Assembly (NCBI GenBank): GCA_019843655.1
Contig: JACDQD010000004.1
Span: forward strand, 10,354,001-10,418,000
Direction: 5' to 3'
DNA length: 64,000 bases
From: Lethocerus indicus
Lineage: Eukaryota; Arthropoda; Insecta; Hemiptera; Belostomatidae
Shown here: one piece after another, positions 29,923-42,633 of the stretch
Layout: each line of letters opens with the position of its first letter
Numbering within the stretch: the first letter of the stretch is position 1
Notes under the pieces: model-generated
Told to the model about the DNA's origin: nothing
Database searches by the model: none
What the model saw: the letters and a program-made list of their open reading frames with translations, nothing else
Translations under genes and position numbers: made by a program

Positions 29923-30397
29923 CTATCTTGGCTCAAGTGTGTGTTTACTGTTTGGGCTATGCTTTCTTGAGGCATAGCTGCTGATTCCATATGGCCTCAG
30001 GTGATATATCAAGTAGTCCAGCACATACATCATGTTGGGAGGAACATAATGAAAAGATATCGCACTGTCAGAACAACACTCCAATCCCTGTAAATAAAAT
30101 ACAAGGCTTATGTAGTCCCTTATTGTCTAGTGATATTATATTTAATGAAAGTAAATGCAAATATGTGCACAGTTTTGGAAAAAAGGAACCATGTGTATAA
30201 ATGTAAAATAAACCTATTAAAGGCCCTTATTTATTTATATCTATGACTGATATCTTTAAAAGTACATAATTTAAAAACAGTGATATGCTTTTCAGATGTC
30301 TGAATACAAGCATGCTTGATTTATATCAAGTAATCATTATTTGAATTATAATTGTGAACCATGGTCAGTAACTTGTTTTGTTATTTATTCCTAATTT

Positions 30398-30450
<53 letters not shown>

Positions 30451-33400
30451 TTTATACTGAAGCACTTTTCCCATTAATAAATGAAATATCTGCTAATGAA
30501 AAAAGAACTTAAAATGGGAAAATTTAATGTGAAATCACTAAAACGTGAGGATCCCATAACACTGGAAAAAGCCCTATCAGGTACAAAGAGAACATAACAG
30601 ATTTTATCATTATGTCACAGAGTCACAGATACATGTTTCTTGAATAATGGAAAAAAAGAAGAAATTCATTCGTTTTTTTCCTGTTATGAAAATAATAAAA
30701 ATAATTATTATTTATCTTACCTCAGAAGATGGATAATAGATCCATTTCCAATACCAGAAGTTAGGATCAGAGTGTCCTGGAATTAAATGATGTTCAGGTA
30801 CAAATGGGAAAAATCTACCCCTACCTAATGAATCTCGAGTATCCATTGCCTGTACACCAACTGCCTCTAAACATTTACCTACAACAAGATAAGTTTTATG
30901 AAAACACCTACAAAAAACAATTTTTAGTTTCAAGCGATATCAGAGGCCAGTGATACTCTTCTGGCAAAGAATTAAATTATGCAAGGAGATTTAATGAATT
31001 ACTGCACTTATAATGCTATTAAACTTGTAACAGGTAAACAATAATAAAGAAATAGTAAAGCAAGGTATTGAGAACCAGATAGCTCAATTAAATCTAGAAT
31101 CCTCATTGTGCTATATAAGAAATGGCAAAAAGAAACTAAATGAATATGAAGTGGAGTCATAGTTAAAATTTAAAAATCTTAAAATTTAAAATCAACTGCT
31201 GTGCCTCTAATACTAATACCTAATATACACTGACCAATTTCAACATCTTCAGAACCTCCACCATCCTGCCTGCAATTCTTTTCATCTGGAAGAGCTTCTT
31301 CAATAAATCTCTTCAGAGCCTCTTTGCTCAGTACATATCCTGAACACAGAGTTAACAATGAGAACATTAAAGAGTGTAATAGAGATTATGAAGTTATAAT
31401 AATGATATAGAGTTCATTTCTGAAAACATACCAGCTCCACCACTCATGTAACCCTGTTTCACATATGGTCTGAATCTACAGCCGAAGTAGGCAGGTTCTG
31501 ATGTATTGTAGTCAGCAAGCATATATCGAAGATTTTCAACTATTACATATCTGTAAATAACTTCTGATCCTGCATTTTACTTAGCACTTAAAGAAATTTA
31601 ATACTTTTTATTATAGATTTATTTAAGGAATTTTCACAGATTTTTCTAAACATCAAAATTGTTGTAAATTATCAAACACATACTTTTAACAGAAATGCAA
31701 AGTGATTTAACATACAAACAATAAATGCAACAATAGAACCTATAAAAAATAATGTATATTATTAAAAATCACTTCCTTGTACAGATGTATAATTAAATCA
31801 ATTTATAGGGAAACTTACGTATCATCATCAGCTTTCATGACCCAATCAAACTGATCCATGTAATGGTTGTATACATATTTAAAAGCCTCTTTAGTTTTTG
31901 CCCATAAATTATTTCTTCCCTCTCCAACTGGTAGAGCTATACTAGGAAGTGATGTATCTAAAATTGACATTGAATTAAAAGGTTACTGAATTTATTACAC
32001 ATAAGTATGCTTAGTGTGTGTGTGTGTGTTTGACTGAGCTTTCTATTACAAGTAACAAAAATCACACTTATAAATATATTGTCACAATTTTAACAACAAA
32101 ATGCGGTACCAAAGATTTAAAGATGCCAAAAACCAATCAACCAAAGAATGTACAATCAAGACATATCAGTGATAACCCCTCATGTATATCCAATAAATAT
32201 CTTATTGGAACTATTAGTTTTCCACAAATGACCTGTGATACAAAATGAGAAACTAGTTACCATTATTTGAGCTCATAAAGAGAAGAGTATTACAGCGTCT
32301 GCCCCAGGTTGCTTTCACGTGACGTGCTCTTTTTTGGTGATTTGCTGGTGAAGTCATAATCCAACATAAAACTCTCACCCGCTCAGCTAACTCTCTCGCA
32401 ACCAAATCTTCACCTACAATATTTGAAATAATATTTTTTAGTTAAATGTTCAAAATAATTCGAATTTTTTTTAATAGACAAAAGAGAAATATATATACAG
32501 AATTATTTTATAATTAAGAACCATTGAAAGCCGAAATATTCTAAATAAACTCAATGTATATTGCACACTGTACAATATATACCTCCTTGTCGATCCTCGT
32601 CATCAAAGATCGATTAGTTATATGACTAACCTTTATGAAACTCTTCATCTTCAGAATGCTGCCCGACTGGAACAGGAATGTCTTCTACATCATTCATGTG
32701 ACTGTAGTGATGAGCATCTCCTCTGAAACGCTGCCTGAATTACATGAGAAAACAATTTACTTCACTTGTTTCTACAAGCAAACCATTTTTAAATTTAAAC
32801 CAGATATTAAATATTACTCTACCTCTCTGGGAACAGCACCAACTCACTAATGTTGTAAGATGTTGCATGGAGGAGTACATATGTAAATGTAAAGCCAAGA
32901 CAAATGCCAATTGCGAGAACCAAGAAGAAGTTACGACCCACAACTGGTCTAAGTCCACCTGAGTAAAAAAGAAGGTTATGGCAATTCTAAAAACTGACTA
33001 GCATGATATCAATAAATAAATACATACAGATTAATTTATATGTATATACACTTTAATGAAGTAAAAAATTAATGACATAATAATCTAATAAATAAATAAT
33101 TCAAATCACTAGTCATTAATCATTCAAATTACTACAATACATTATTATAATTTTCGCACATAATATGTTTAACCTACTAATCAATTTTTTCAAAAATTAA
33201 AATTAGGCAAAAGAAGCACGATTACTTCAAAATTATCCTTCCTTATTTTATTCGTAACATAACAATAAAAAAGATACACTTAAAGAGAAATTAAAAATAC
33301 ATTACTTCTGAAAAGTAACATGGTTATAGCAAAGCAATCAAATACTAAAAATGACATGTGCCTTCATGTTTTCATTGCTAATGAACCATGTTTACTGACT

Positions 33401-34466
33401 CAATAGATATTCAGGATGTGGTGAACAACAATTGACTTCAGTGATAAATAATGCCCAGGATGAATTAAAAAATTGTGTAAACTTCCATACAATGAGAGAA
33501 TGAAAACTATTATAACTTCCTGTGCTGTAAACCATCACTCTAAGTGATAAGGAAGAATTATGGCTTTCCATTATTTCCATGGTTTATTGAAATAATTCAG
33601 GGAATCAAATTATAGAAATATTTTTAGGATAAAAACTCACCTTTTACACATAGTTCATGTTTAGTAACTGAATTCATACATTGTAAATCATGAATTTGAA
33701 ATTACACAGGGTGCTCTTATTATTATTAAATGCAATAAGCCTAATAACATACATTGTATTTGCTTATGAATATTTTAATTACTCATTGACACTTTCTGGT
33801 GAATAACTGCCTATTCTTTCTTAATTTCAATAACCCTTTCCTTATTCAAAGGAAATTACATATATTAATAAAAGTTACTACATTAATATATTAATAAAAG
33901 TTATCAACATGCTAGGCCCATTTTTAATATTAGCCAATGATCTCTTGACTTAATGCTTAAAAGTATAATAATAAAATGGTTAAGAACTTACTCCCAAGGG
34001 AGGTTTCTCCACCTAAAATGTCTACTTCTTGTTTTATAAATTCCACCATATAACATGAAGTCTAACAATATTTGTTTTTATATTTCAAAGTAAATACCAC
34101 TACTTAAAACTGCTACCAGCTACTCATATTATGTACTATAGTTTTTAAAATTAAGAATAATAAATGTGGCTAATGCATAAATAAGGTAATAAACAAGGCC
34201 AAATAATTTCTTTGCAAACAGTAAAACGAAGGGAAATGACAAACATTATGAATTCCTAACTTAAAATGAATAAGTTAGTTTGTTAGTTCAAACCATAAAT
34301 GTTTGAACCCAACGATCTATCAAAATTAGTGTTTCAATGATAGGAGACATTGATGAGGTTTGAATATTATACACCAGTTTTAATTCAGAGTATGAAGTTA
34401 TAAGAAAACTGGACTAAAATAATAACTAAAATTTCACATTTCACATGTGGATGCCTTACCAAGCAT
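29923..34466 (-). CDS. C1GalT1: Core-1 beta-1,3-galactosyltransferase (glycoprotein-N-acetylgalactosamine 3-beta-galactosyltransferase 1)
   Basis: Nine minus-strand exons: 34466-34460, 32958-32823, 32734-32631, 32413-32261, 31957-31819, 31550-31432, 31339-31235, 30878-30721 and 30087-29923. They total 1086 bases, 361 residues, close to the 363 of the human enzyme. The family transfers galactose from UDP-Gal to Ser/Thr-linked GalNAc to make core-1 O-glycan (T antigen) in the Golgi lumen. A short cytosolic tail and a signal anchor at about 13-32 give type II topology. Residues 177-179 (ADDDTYV) are the metal/UDP-binding DxD motif. [37 protein letters not shown] and [13 protein letters not shown] (from 310) match the family closely. 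The tail is short and family-typical. The ATG chosen lies at the end of a 5' exon that opens with acceptor CAG near 34529; the frame is open upstream of it, so a longer N-terminus cannot be excluded. Confidence 0.96.
30401..30447. repeat. (TA)n microsatellite in C1GalT1 intron
   Basis: About 47 bases of TA repeat inside the last intron of the C1GalT1 gene. Confidence 0.9.
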
Positions 34467-36779
34467 GTTGAGAAGATGAAGTGAACCACCACCAAACTCA
34501 ATTCCCTGTGTAGCTGGCAACAGTCCACTGAAAACCCAAGTTAGTGAAGTTTAAACTACAATAAGCAAAGAGAAAACAGATACAGTAGAAAATCGTGATG
34601 AAGGAAAGTGAAGACAAGCAAAGATCAAAGTCTCTCCATATCTCTAAAATGTAACTGGAGTAATGAGACAAAACTGGAGACAAAAATATATGATCAAAAT
34701 TAGAAAAACAACAGCACTTAATAAGTTCTAGAGAATTAAATAATCTTCCAATTGGTTCAATGAATAAGGAAAGGTATCGAAGACTGTTATTCATTGGCAA
34801 TACCCTTATGTTAGAGTGAAATAACCCATCAAATGAAAATGCACCACAATATGTACCCAGTTGTTAATTAATAAAATAAATATGTCCCACACCTTACATA
34901 ATAGCACAGCATGCATAAATGGCTTATCACCAGAACAACCCTTAGTGGAAAAATATTTCGAGATTAATGAATGAGAATCATACCAATTAATAAAAAGGAT
35001 AAAATACAAAAGTTCTAGTTAGCACTATTCTGTACAGAAATATCAGAACAATAATCCTATTAAGAAAAAGAAAATTTTTTGTTAAATCTATAAGACTTGC
35101 AGTATGAAATTTTCTTCTGTATGAGTTACTTCTTTACAAACTCTATTGAAACTTTGAAAATATGTTTCTATATGAAATTTTAAGTAATAAATTCTTTCTT
35201 CAGTTTTTTAATATGAAAAAGGTTAGATATATTATCCATTTTTATGCCTTAATATATGTAATTAATAGGTATGTTCAAACTGACCTCTGATTGAATGATT
35301 CAAAAAATGAACGAAAGTGAAATGCTATAAAAAATTAAAAAAACAAGGTATTAATACGACTTAATTAATAAATGTCTAGCTGTATCAGTTTCACTGAAGG
35401 ACTGACAAGTACCTGCTACCTTCACTATGGGCAAGGAATGGGAATTAGTATTATAAGTAATAATTAAGAAGAAGAATATTTTTAACAGAACTATCCTATA
35501 AGTTGTAATGAAACTTGGCTATTATTAACACATTATAGTCATATTACCTTTATCAAATTGTATATTTAAAAACTAATTTATTAGAGATTAATGAAGGTAA
35601 AGATCCTCGCGCATACCAAGGGTAGTACATACCTCCATACCATGTAGAGCACATATAGAGTCATTACCATACCTATAAATCAATTTCATCACTCCATAAC
35701 ACCCTATGTATACAAAATGTAAAATTATAATGAATTGGTACATTCAGTGACCAAGATCATGTTATAATGACTTTATAACTTAAGTAAATAAATATAATAA
35801 ATTCAAAAATTGATAAATCACAAACGTATTTGACACTAATTTCAAACTGTCTACATTAGAGAATAAAATATGCACACATTTTAGTTTGCACACATAACAC
35901 TGTAAATCCAAAAAATTGTGATTCAACTTATGACAGTGATTGGGGCCCAATAAAATTCACTAAATCTCATATTGATATCATTTCACTTTACTTTACTCAT
36001 TAAGATGATCCATTTGATGTATGAAATTCACCGACAACTAATATCTAAAAAAGGTTTAAAAAAGTATAGATCAATGCAAAATTATTAGGTGAAGAAATGA
36101 AAATACCAATACTAGCTTAATTCATAATTTTGTTTATAACTTTCATTATGTACCAGTTAACTTATACAAATACACAGTTCTGCTAAATGTATTTGATTTA
36201 TCTGAAAAATATAATACTATGGGTGGGTATAAATAAAAATACTAAGCACAATTTATTTAAGGTAAGAAATGAAACACTAGATGTGTTGACATATGAAATA
36301 TTCATTATTATACTGAATTAGTTTTTATCGAGCATAGTTAATACACATTCAGATTATGTGGATATCAATAAAAAGTTTTAACTAAATATTATAGCTTGGT
36401 TATAAACTATATACGGGGGGCATTAATTATACCTGTGTTTACTTCTGTACTGAGTGTACATCAGTCTATATTTAGACAACTTTAATTCAAACATCACATC
36501 ACTTTGTACGTATTTACAAAACATCGTAAATAATCAATAATCAAAGCAATGATACATTAATGAGTACTCGAACAATAGATTTACATATAAGATACTTACT
36601 GCTTTGAATCTGCATTTTTGAATGAAGGTCCAGTAAACTATTGCAGATATTATAAACAAAAGCGACGACAGATCATTGAAGAAAAGAATGTTAGTTCGGT
36701 GAAAAGAGTTATAACACAAGTCGCAAGTTAGTACACTTAAAAGAAACATTAGACGAACCAACAGCTTTATTTATACGAA

Positions 36780-37070
36780 TTTGATAACAAAAGGTCGGAT
36801 AAGGTTAATGACGTATCGTCAGCATATAAATGCATGACACAGAATTGTCGAAGGGCCGTCGGATAAAAAAAATTGGCCAATTACACAGTAAGTTCAATTA
36901 GGTTATGCTAAGTATCCGACTATACTTGAAACCCGCACTTCAAAACTTACTCACAGTGTGTTCGGCGGTGTCGATTCTCCGATTGCTGAACTTATTGCGC
37001 ATTTTTAGAAACGCCGCTTACAAATTTCGGTCCCAGGCCGGTAAAACGTGAAGTCCAGTAAAGGCTACCA
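36780..37070 (-). promoter_or_regulatory. Probable CpG-rich promoter region of C1GalT1
   Basis: CpG density rises abruptly here from the CpG-poor gene body, just upstream of the splice donor after 36600 that could end the first non-coding exon. Clusters such as GGGCCGTCGG and TTCGGCGGTGTCG lie within it. No transcription start can be read from the sequence. Confidence 0.35.
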
Positions 37071-38779
37071 TGAAGGCGAGTAAAATCGGTGCGGGCTCGC
37101 CAAATTTGAAACGGACAGAGAGGACAACTAGTATGCCGAGATCACGCTCTCGCTCTCAAACCGACCAACACCGCTCTACACCTTATCAGACCTGCCACTC
37201 CAACAAACCCTGTTTTACATTTGTTTGCACGTTATACTCTCCTCCTCTGACCATAAAAAATTAGATACACAAAACTGCAGCTACGCTTAATTTTACAAAA
37301 AGAAAATTACAAGATAGAGGCAATACAGGTTTCAATAATAAAAAGAAAACATGAAATAAATAATACTTTTTTCGCTAAATCCGGATTTGCCGCCACTGTG
37401 AGAGCACGTACCCCTTGTAAGTACTAAAAGTATCCCCTTTCCAAACGCCCCTGCTATCTGCTTGAATTTAACACAATACTTTTAATCGAAATTTAATACT
37501 CATTAAGAGTATTTCGATGAATATTGAAAACAAGTATAAATTCATCGTAATTATGCCATAGTGTAAATCTACATTAATCAAACAAACGTAACAAACATCG
37601 ACTAACGATTCAACTTTATTGAAAAGCAATAAACGGTAAATAATGCTTTATTAATTTTCATTACTGTAATTATTTTGTATTACCTTAGTATTGCACAAAT
37701 TTATTTTATTATTGCTCATTGTATATGCATATATTGAATTCCAGTCCAAGCTGCAACATAGACAACAAGCAAAAGGAAAACAATTTTGTAGAAGTACTTA
37801 AGTTCGGTAAGGGGCGTGAAATGAATTGTTTGAGGTCATAAAACACATGAAATAAAAGTAAAATTAGGCTATTTTCGATCGAAACGCTTATGTAAATGAG
37901 GAATATTCAGGAATGAAAATAAAATGACAAATTATTGATTTTATTTCGTAAGTCGATAATGGAGAAGATCGAAAGAACCATGGTATTCCAAATCGTTCGT
38001 TAAGATAATTCGTTAGGATATAGCACATGATAGTAACGCTTTATTCCAGGTAAAGATGACGTCTGTCACCTCGAAGATGAGGCAACGTTTATTACTTAAC
38101 TAACGGGATACATCCACACTTCAACCAAACGAGGAGTGCTTGCTCGAGCTTTCATTTAGCAAATAATTTCGCCTACATTCATTATTTCCCGAGAGAGTTC
38201 TTTCATCATCGTCTATTGAGGTTTCTTCATGAATAATATTTTGTGTGTTCAAGTACTTCATGAACGTGGGTGGATAATTAGGATACCATATATTATTATT
38301 TAAGGAATAGTTTTCAAGAGTAATAGGTTAATATCTAGATTCAAACAGGTAATGAATTTGATGGGTTAAATAAAGCAATTATATTGTACAAATATTTCTG
38401 GAGTGCATATTAATGGATTTCGCCCATTCGAAATAACTTTATCTAACAGTATAGTTTAACGGCCGTTTCAAAAAAGAATAATTACACTTTGTCAGCTTGC
38501 GATAGTGGAACAATTTTCCTACTTAGAAGGTTCGTTCGATAATTTCACCTTCATTGTTTTATCAAAATGAAAGACAATTTCATTAGCGTGTAATAATGTT
38601 CCGGTTCGTGTACAGTATGTATCAGTCGTACTCAAACTCAACACAGTGAACATGCAGGCGTCCTTGAAGGCCACCGGCCGAATGCCGACGATGCTTCGGA
38701 GAATAAGACTTGTAAAATTCCTCACCTTTCTCAACAAAGAACGCTTTCAGGATATATAAGAGAGAACAAATAAGACAGT

Positions 38780-38829
38780 GAGTGAGAGGAGAGGGAGAGG
38801 GAGAGGGAGAAGAGAGAGAGAGAGAGGAA
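38780..38829. repeat. Purine-rich GA/GGGAGA tract
   Basis: About 50 bases of GA and GGGAGA repeats on the plus strand in the CpG-rich divergent intergenic region. GA tracts of this type can bind GAGA-factor-like proteins in insects, but function is not shown. Confidence 0.85.
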
Positions 38830-41233
38830 TAAAAAGAGGGCCTGTATTACTTAATCGAATGGCATATGGCGATAGTGTTGTCGGCCTAACGAGGGGCTGA
38901 TTAGATAAGCAAACGGCCCCTACCTATGATTGATGTGCCTCAGAGAAACCGAGTGAGAACGAACAAATGACACGTACGAGAAAAATCGAAGATAATTTTC
39001 ACCACATTGTGCCACCGCCACCAGGTGTTATGCTCCGAGACAGACATTACACTTAGTAATGCAGAACTGTGCTAGAACACTGCGCAGTTTTTCAAATACG
39101 TCGAGAGCTTGGCAATTGTTGGCTGCTAACTCCTGCGGATATTCTTTCTTTTTTTTTGGCAAGACGGAACATAGATAACCTTGGCCACCGCTGCTTGTGT
39201 CGTAATACGTGGACGAGTAATCCGCTCTTTTAAGCAGGAAGCTTCAGTCGGCTCTAAAATGCTTAATGTTGTTTTTTCTATACAGTTTAATAAATTACCT
39301 TGCACAAGTATAAAGTAAAAGTAGTCGCTATAGTAATGTCTAGTTTACGCGACGATTCGAAATAATGAAAGAATTTTATGTAGAATATTTGGATAACTGA
39401 ATGAAGTCAGCGCTATGCCAAGTTTGATTGCGAGATATCGCTGAGATTCTTATTTTCAACGTTTTCTCTTCGTTCCAGTTATTCGTACCGAACGTAAGAA
39501 AGACTAAAAACGATTAGAGAACAGTTCCAAAATTTCGTAACATACCATCGAGAGTGCACTCTCAATATATAATTTCAAGCCTAATGAAAGATTTACAAAG
39601 TTTTAATGAATATCTATCTAGCATAACCAATCAAACCAGTGCTTCAATCATAATCACATTAGCCATAACAAATGAAACTTTTTTGGGGGGTTTTGATTGA
39701 CTCTAAGAAAACGGGTTTATCGTTCCGACATCGTAAATGTTATATGTTTTTGTGACAAAATAATAAAGTGTGATAGGATTAAACGTTTTCATTTCTGAAA
39801 ATAGAATTACAGAAACTAATTTATTGGTACGTAATAATTAGTAAATTCCGTCATTTAGAAATAATGACTAAACTAATCGAACGCCGTTCCAACGTTAACA
39901 AAGGCGCATAACAGATCCCATGATACCTAATTGCGCTATTTAAAAAAAGACAAACACAGTTAACAAACAGTACAGTTTACGCATTACCTGTTTCAAATAC
40001 ATACTAACAATTATTAGATATGAAATTTTGTTCAACGAATAGTTTAATGATATCTGTTCACAGTTTGTTCTTCATCTATAAATCACGAAAGTCTACCCAA
40101 AACCGACTTTACGGATTTAACCAAACCAAGTGAATATTTGTAGATAAGTGGCAGGAAAAGGATATTAAGTGTAAATGGCGATGTTCTGTATTGGCCTAGG
40201 TGTTGTGGTGATATTACAATAGATGCTGAGTGATGTACAACATACTTCAATGCACCTGGCAACCTTGAGTGAGAATTCGATATACACGTTAATTATTCTT
40301 ATTATTCTTACTTATATAAGTTCTTACATGATATAATGATAAATTGTTGTGGATAATTAATAAGAAAATATTACAAATTATCTATAGGGTAACATTATAT
40401 TAAATAATGAAAATCCATTGAAACAATTGATTTTTTAAATCTTTATTGAGATATTATTGACTAGAGATCTTTTTTCCACAAAATGAGTGCAGTATTATTA
40501 TATACATAATACATAATAGTTGTATTGTCCACATCATAGTTAATGGCTAAATATGAATTCTTTATTATGTATGAATTTTTAAAAATAACTATGATTTCTA
40601 ATACCATGATATTTATTTTCATGGTATTTAGTTTCATGGTTTATAGATATCAAATATTCTTATTACAAAATTAAGACAATAGGTTTTAGTACTGTAGTTA
40701 TTAAAAAGTGATATTTAAGAAGACATAAATTAAGACTTTAAATTAAAACTTGAAACTAATATATTTAACAATATATGAGATTTATGTTACGTTTAAACTA
40801 TAAGTAAGCACATGTCTGGTGGCCTAATTGCACTATATAGGAAATTTAATGATGTAAAATGTTGAGTACTTCACTTTACACATCTCAAAAAAGGAAAATT
40901 ATATATTTAATAGAAAAGTACCAGAGGAGTCTAATAGTAAAAAAGTAACTAATTGTGCAATTGTTAAAAAAAATCATTTTTAAAATTACAAAATGCAGCA
41001 GACATACACACAGTATCAATGAATTTTAATTTGAGATATTGTAAATCCTTCTCCTGATAACCAAATTATTACCTCAATTTTAATGCCATGGCATTAAGCA
41101 AACTCTGAACTTTTCAAATCAAGCCATATAAAAGCACCTTGCCAACAAATCAATACTAGCATTCACTATCTCATTGTTTATAGGCAGTATCTAATTTGTT
41201 CCCTTGAGAGAGAGGAGTTAAGTTTGTTTCAAA

Positions 41234-42580
41234 ATGTTTAGTTTTTATATTCCAAGCAGTAAGACCACAAGATCTCTTTCTTTGGGTTTAATAATAGTGA
41301 CAAGTGTTTCTTTGACTAAATATGGTTACTTGATTTCACTTTTGGGCTTAACTATTGCAGCACTTGTGGCTGTATTATCATGTGAGTAATCCATGTAAGC
41401 AGAACTAATTAGAACATAATATTTTAATGATATATTTTTCCCATGATATATGTATATTACAAACTATTCAAAACTTCATGGCATTAACAGAGTGTCATAC
41501 TAGAAATAGATCTACTTACATTTCTGTATTTTATTAAATATTATATGTAATGTAGTTATTTCATGTCTATAAACAAGTAGGATTTGTATTAGTTTTATAT
41601 TTAATAAATTATTAACATTTCATCCCATTCTGTTAATTGTGAGGATATAATTTAATAAAATTTAATAAAAGTAAAATAAATTATTTGATATAATTGCCAT
41701 TTCTTATTATTATATATTGCTACAACATTTATTCAAGGATACATCAGATTCATAGTGTGTAATCAATTGGTTGCAGTACCCTCTGCAGAAAAAATGACCC
41801 ACTTATCACCTAATTCATTATGATGTTATGAAAATGAGTTGTCTGTTGGATAGTTTTCTTATTTGGAATCAAATTAAACTATTATTTATATGGTTTAAAG
41901 AAAAGAATTGTAAAATACATTTTTCCAAATATAATGTCAGTTTAGAGGCAGTAAAGTATTGGAAAATGAGCAATCATTTTAAAAAGCAAAACTATTCTCC
42001 AAAGTAACAAGTATTTTAGAATTAATGCAGACATGTTTATTTCAGATACTTGTGCCTGGAATCAGAGGACAATATTAAGTACCTGGTTACATTTTTTGCA
42101 ACAAGTATGCCAAATATGTATAACTGCAAATGGACTAAGTGTTTTACTGGATTTTATGAATGGAAACAAACATAGCTATATACATTTAGTTCCTACTTCA
42201 ACTATGCCGCACTTGTTACCAATAACTGTTATAATATCTATAACAATATTAGTTATTCTTGGTTTGGAGGTATATGTTTTCTATAGTCTAACTGAAATTG
42301 TTTCCGTATATGGTTCTGTCATTCTGAAATAATAATAATTGCTTTCAGGCCAGCCATATTTTGGACTCATTGCTTAAGATATGTCTCATGCTAGCATTTT
42401 TTGTGTTCATTCTAACCAGTATGACACTCTTTCATTTTCCTGAAAATGAAGCTTTGATAATTCCTGATGACATAATTCTTCAGGTAAATTGGTTAATTAT
42501 GTTTTCTGAAAGTTTGGAACCCAATAAATTATAATTGAATAAACAATGTCAGTGTAATATGGGCTTATTCTATTCTATTC

Positions 42581-42633
<53 letters not shown>

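Larger units (their letters stand above)
34467..41233. other. 5' region of C1GalT1 and divergent intergenic region
   Basis: C1GalT1 on the minus strand and the SLC7-like gene on the plus strand point away from each other here. A good minus-strand donor (gtaagta) follows position 36600 and fits a 5' UTR exon of C1GalT1. CpG rises from about 36.78 kb to 40.2 kb, then falls, which suggests that the promoter or promoters lie in that part. A purine-rich GA tract lies at 38780-38829. No other supported coding exon was seen. Confidence 0.5.

Noticed and set aside
36534..36761. 75-codon hydrophobic minus-strand frame upstream of C1GalT1
   Set aside because: A splice donor inside it (after 36600) fits a 5' UTR exon better, and no conserved N-terminal sequence of C1GalT1 is present.
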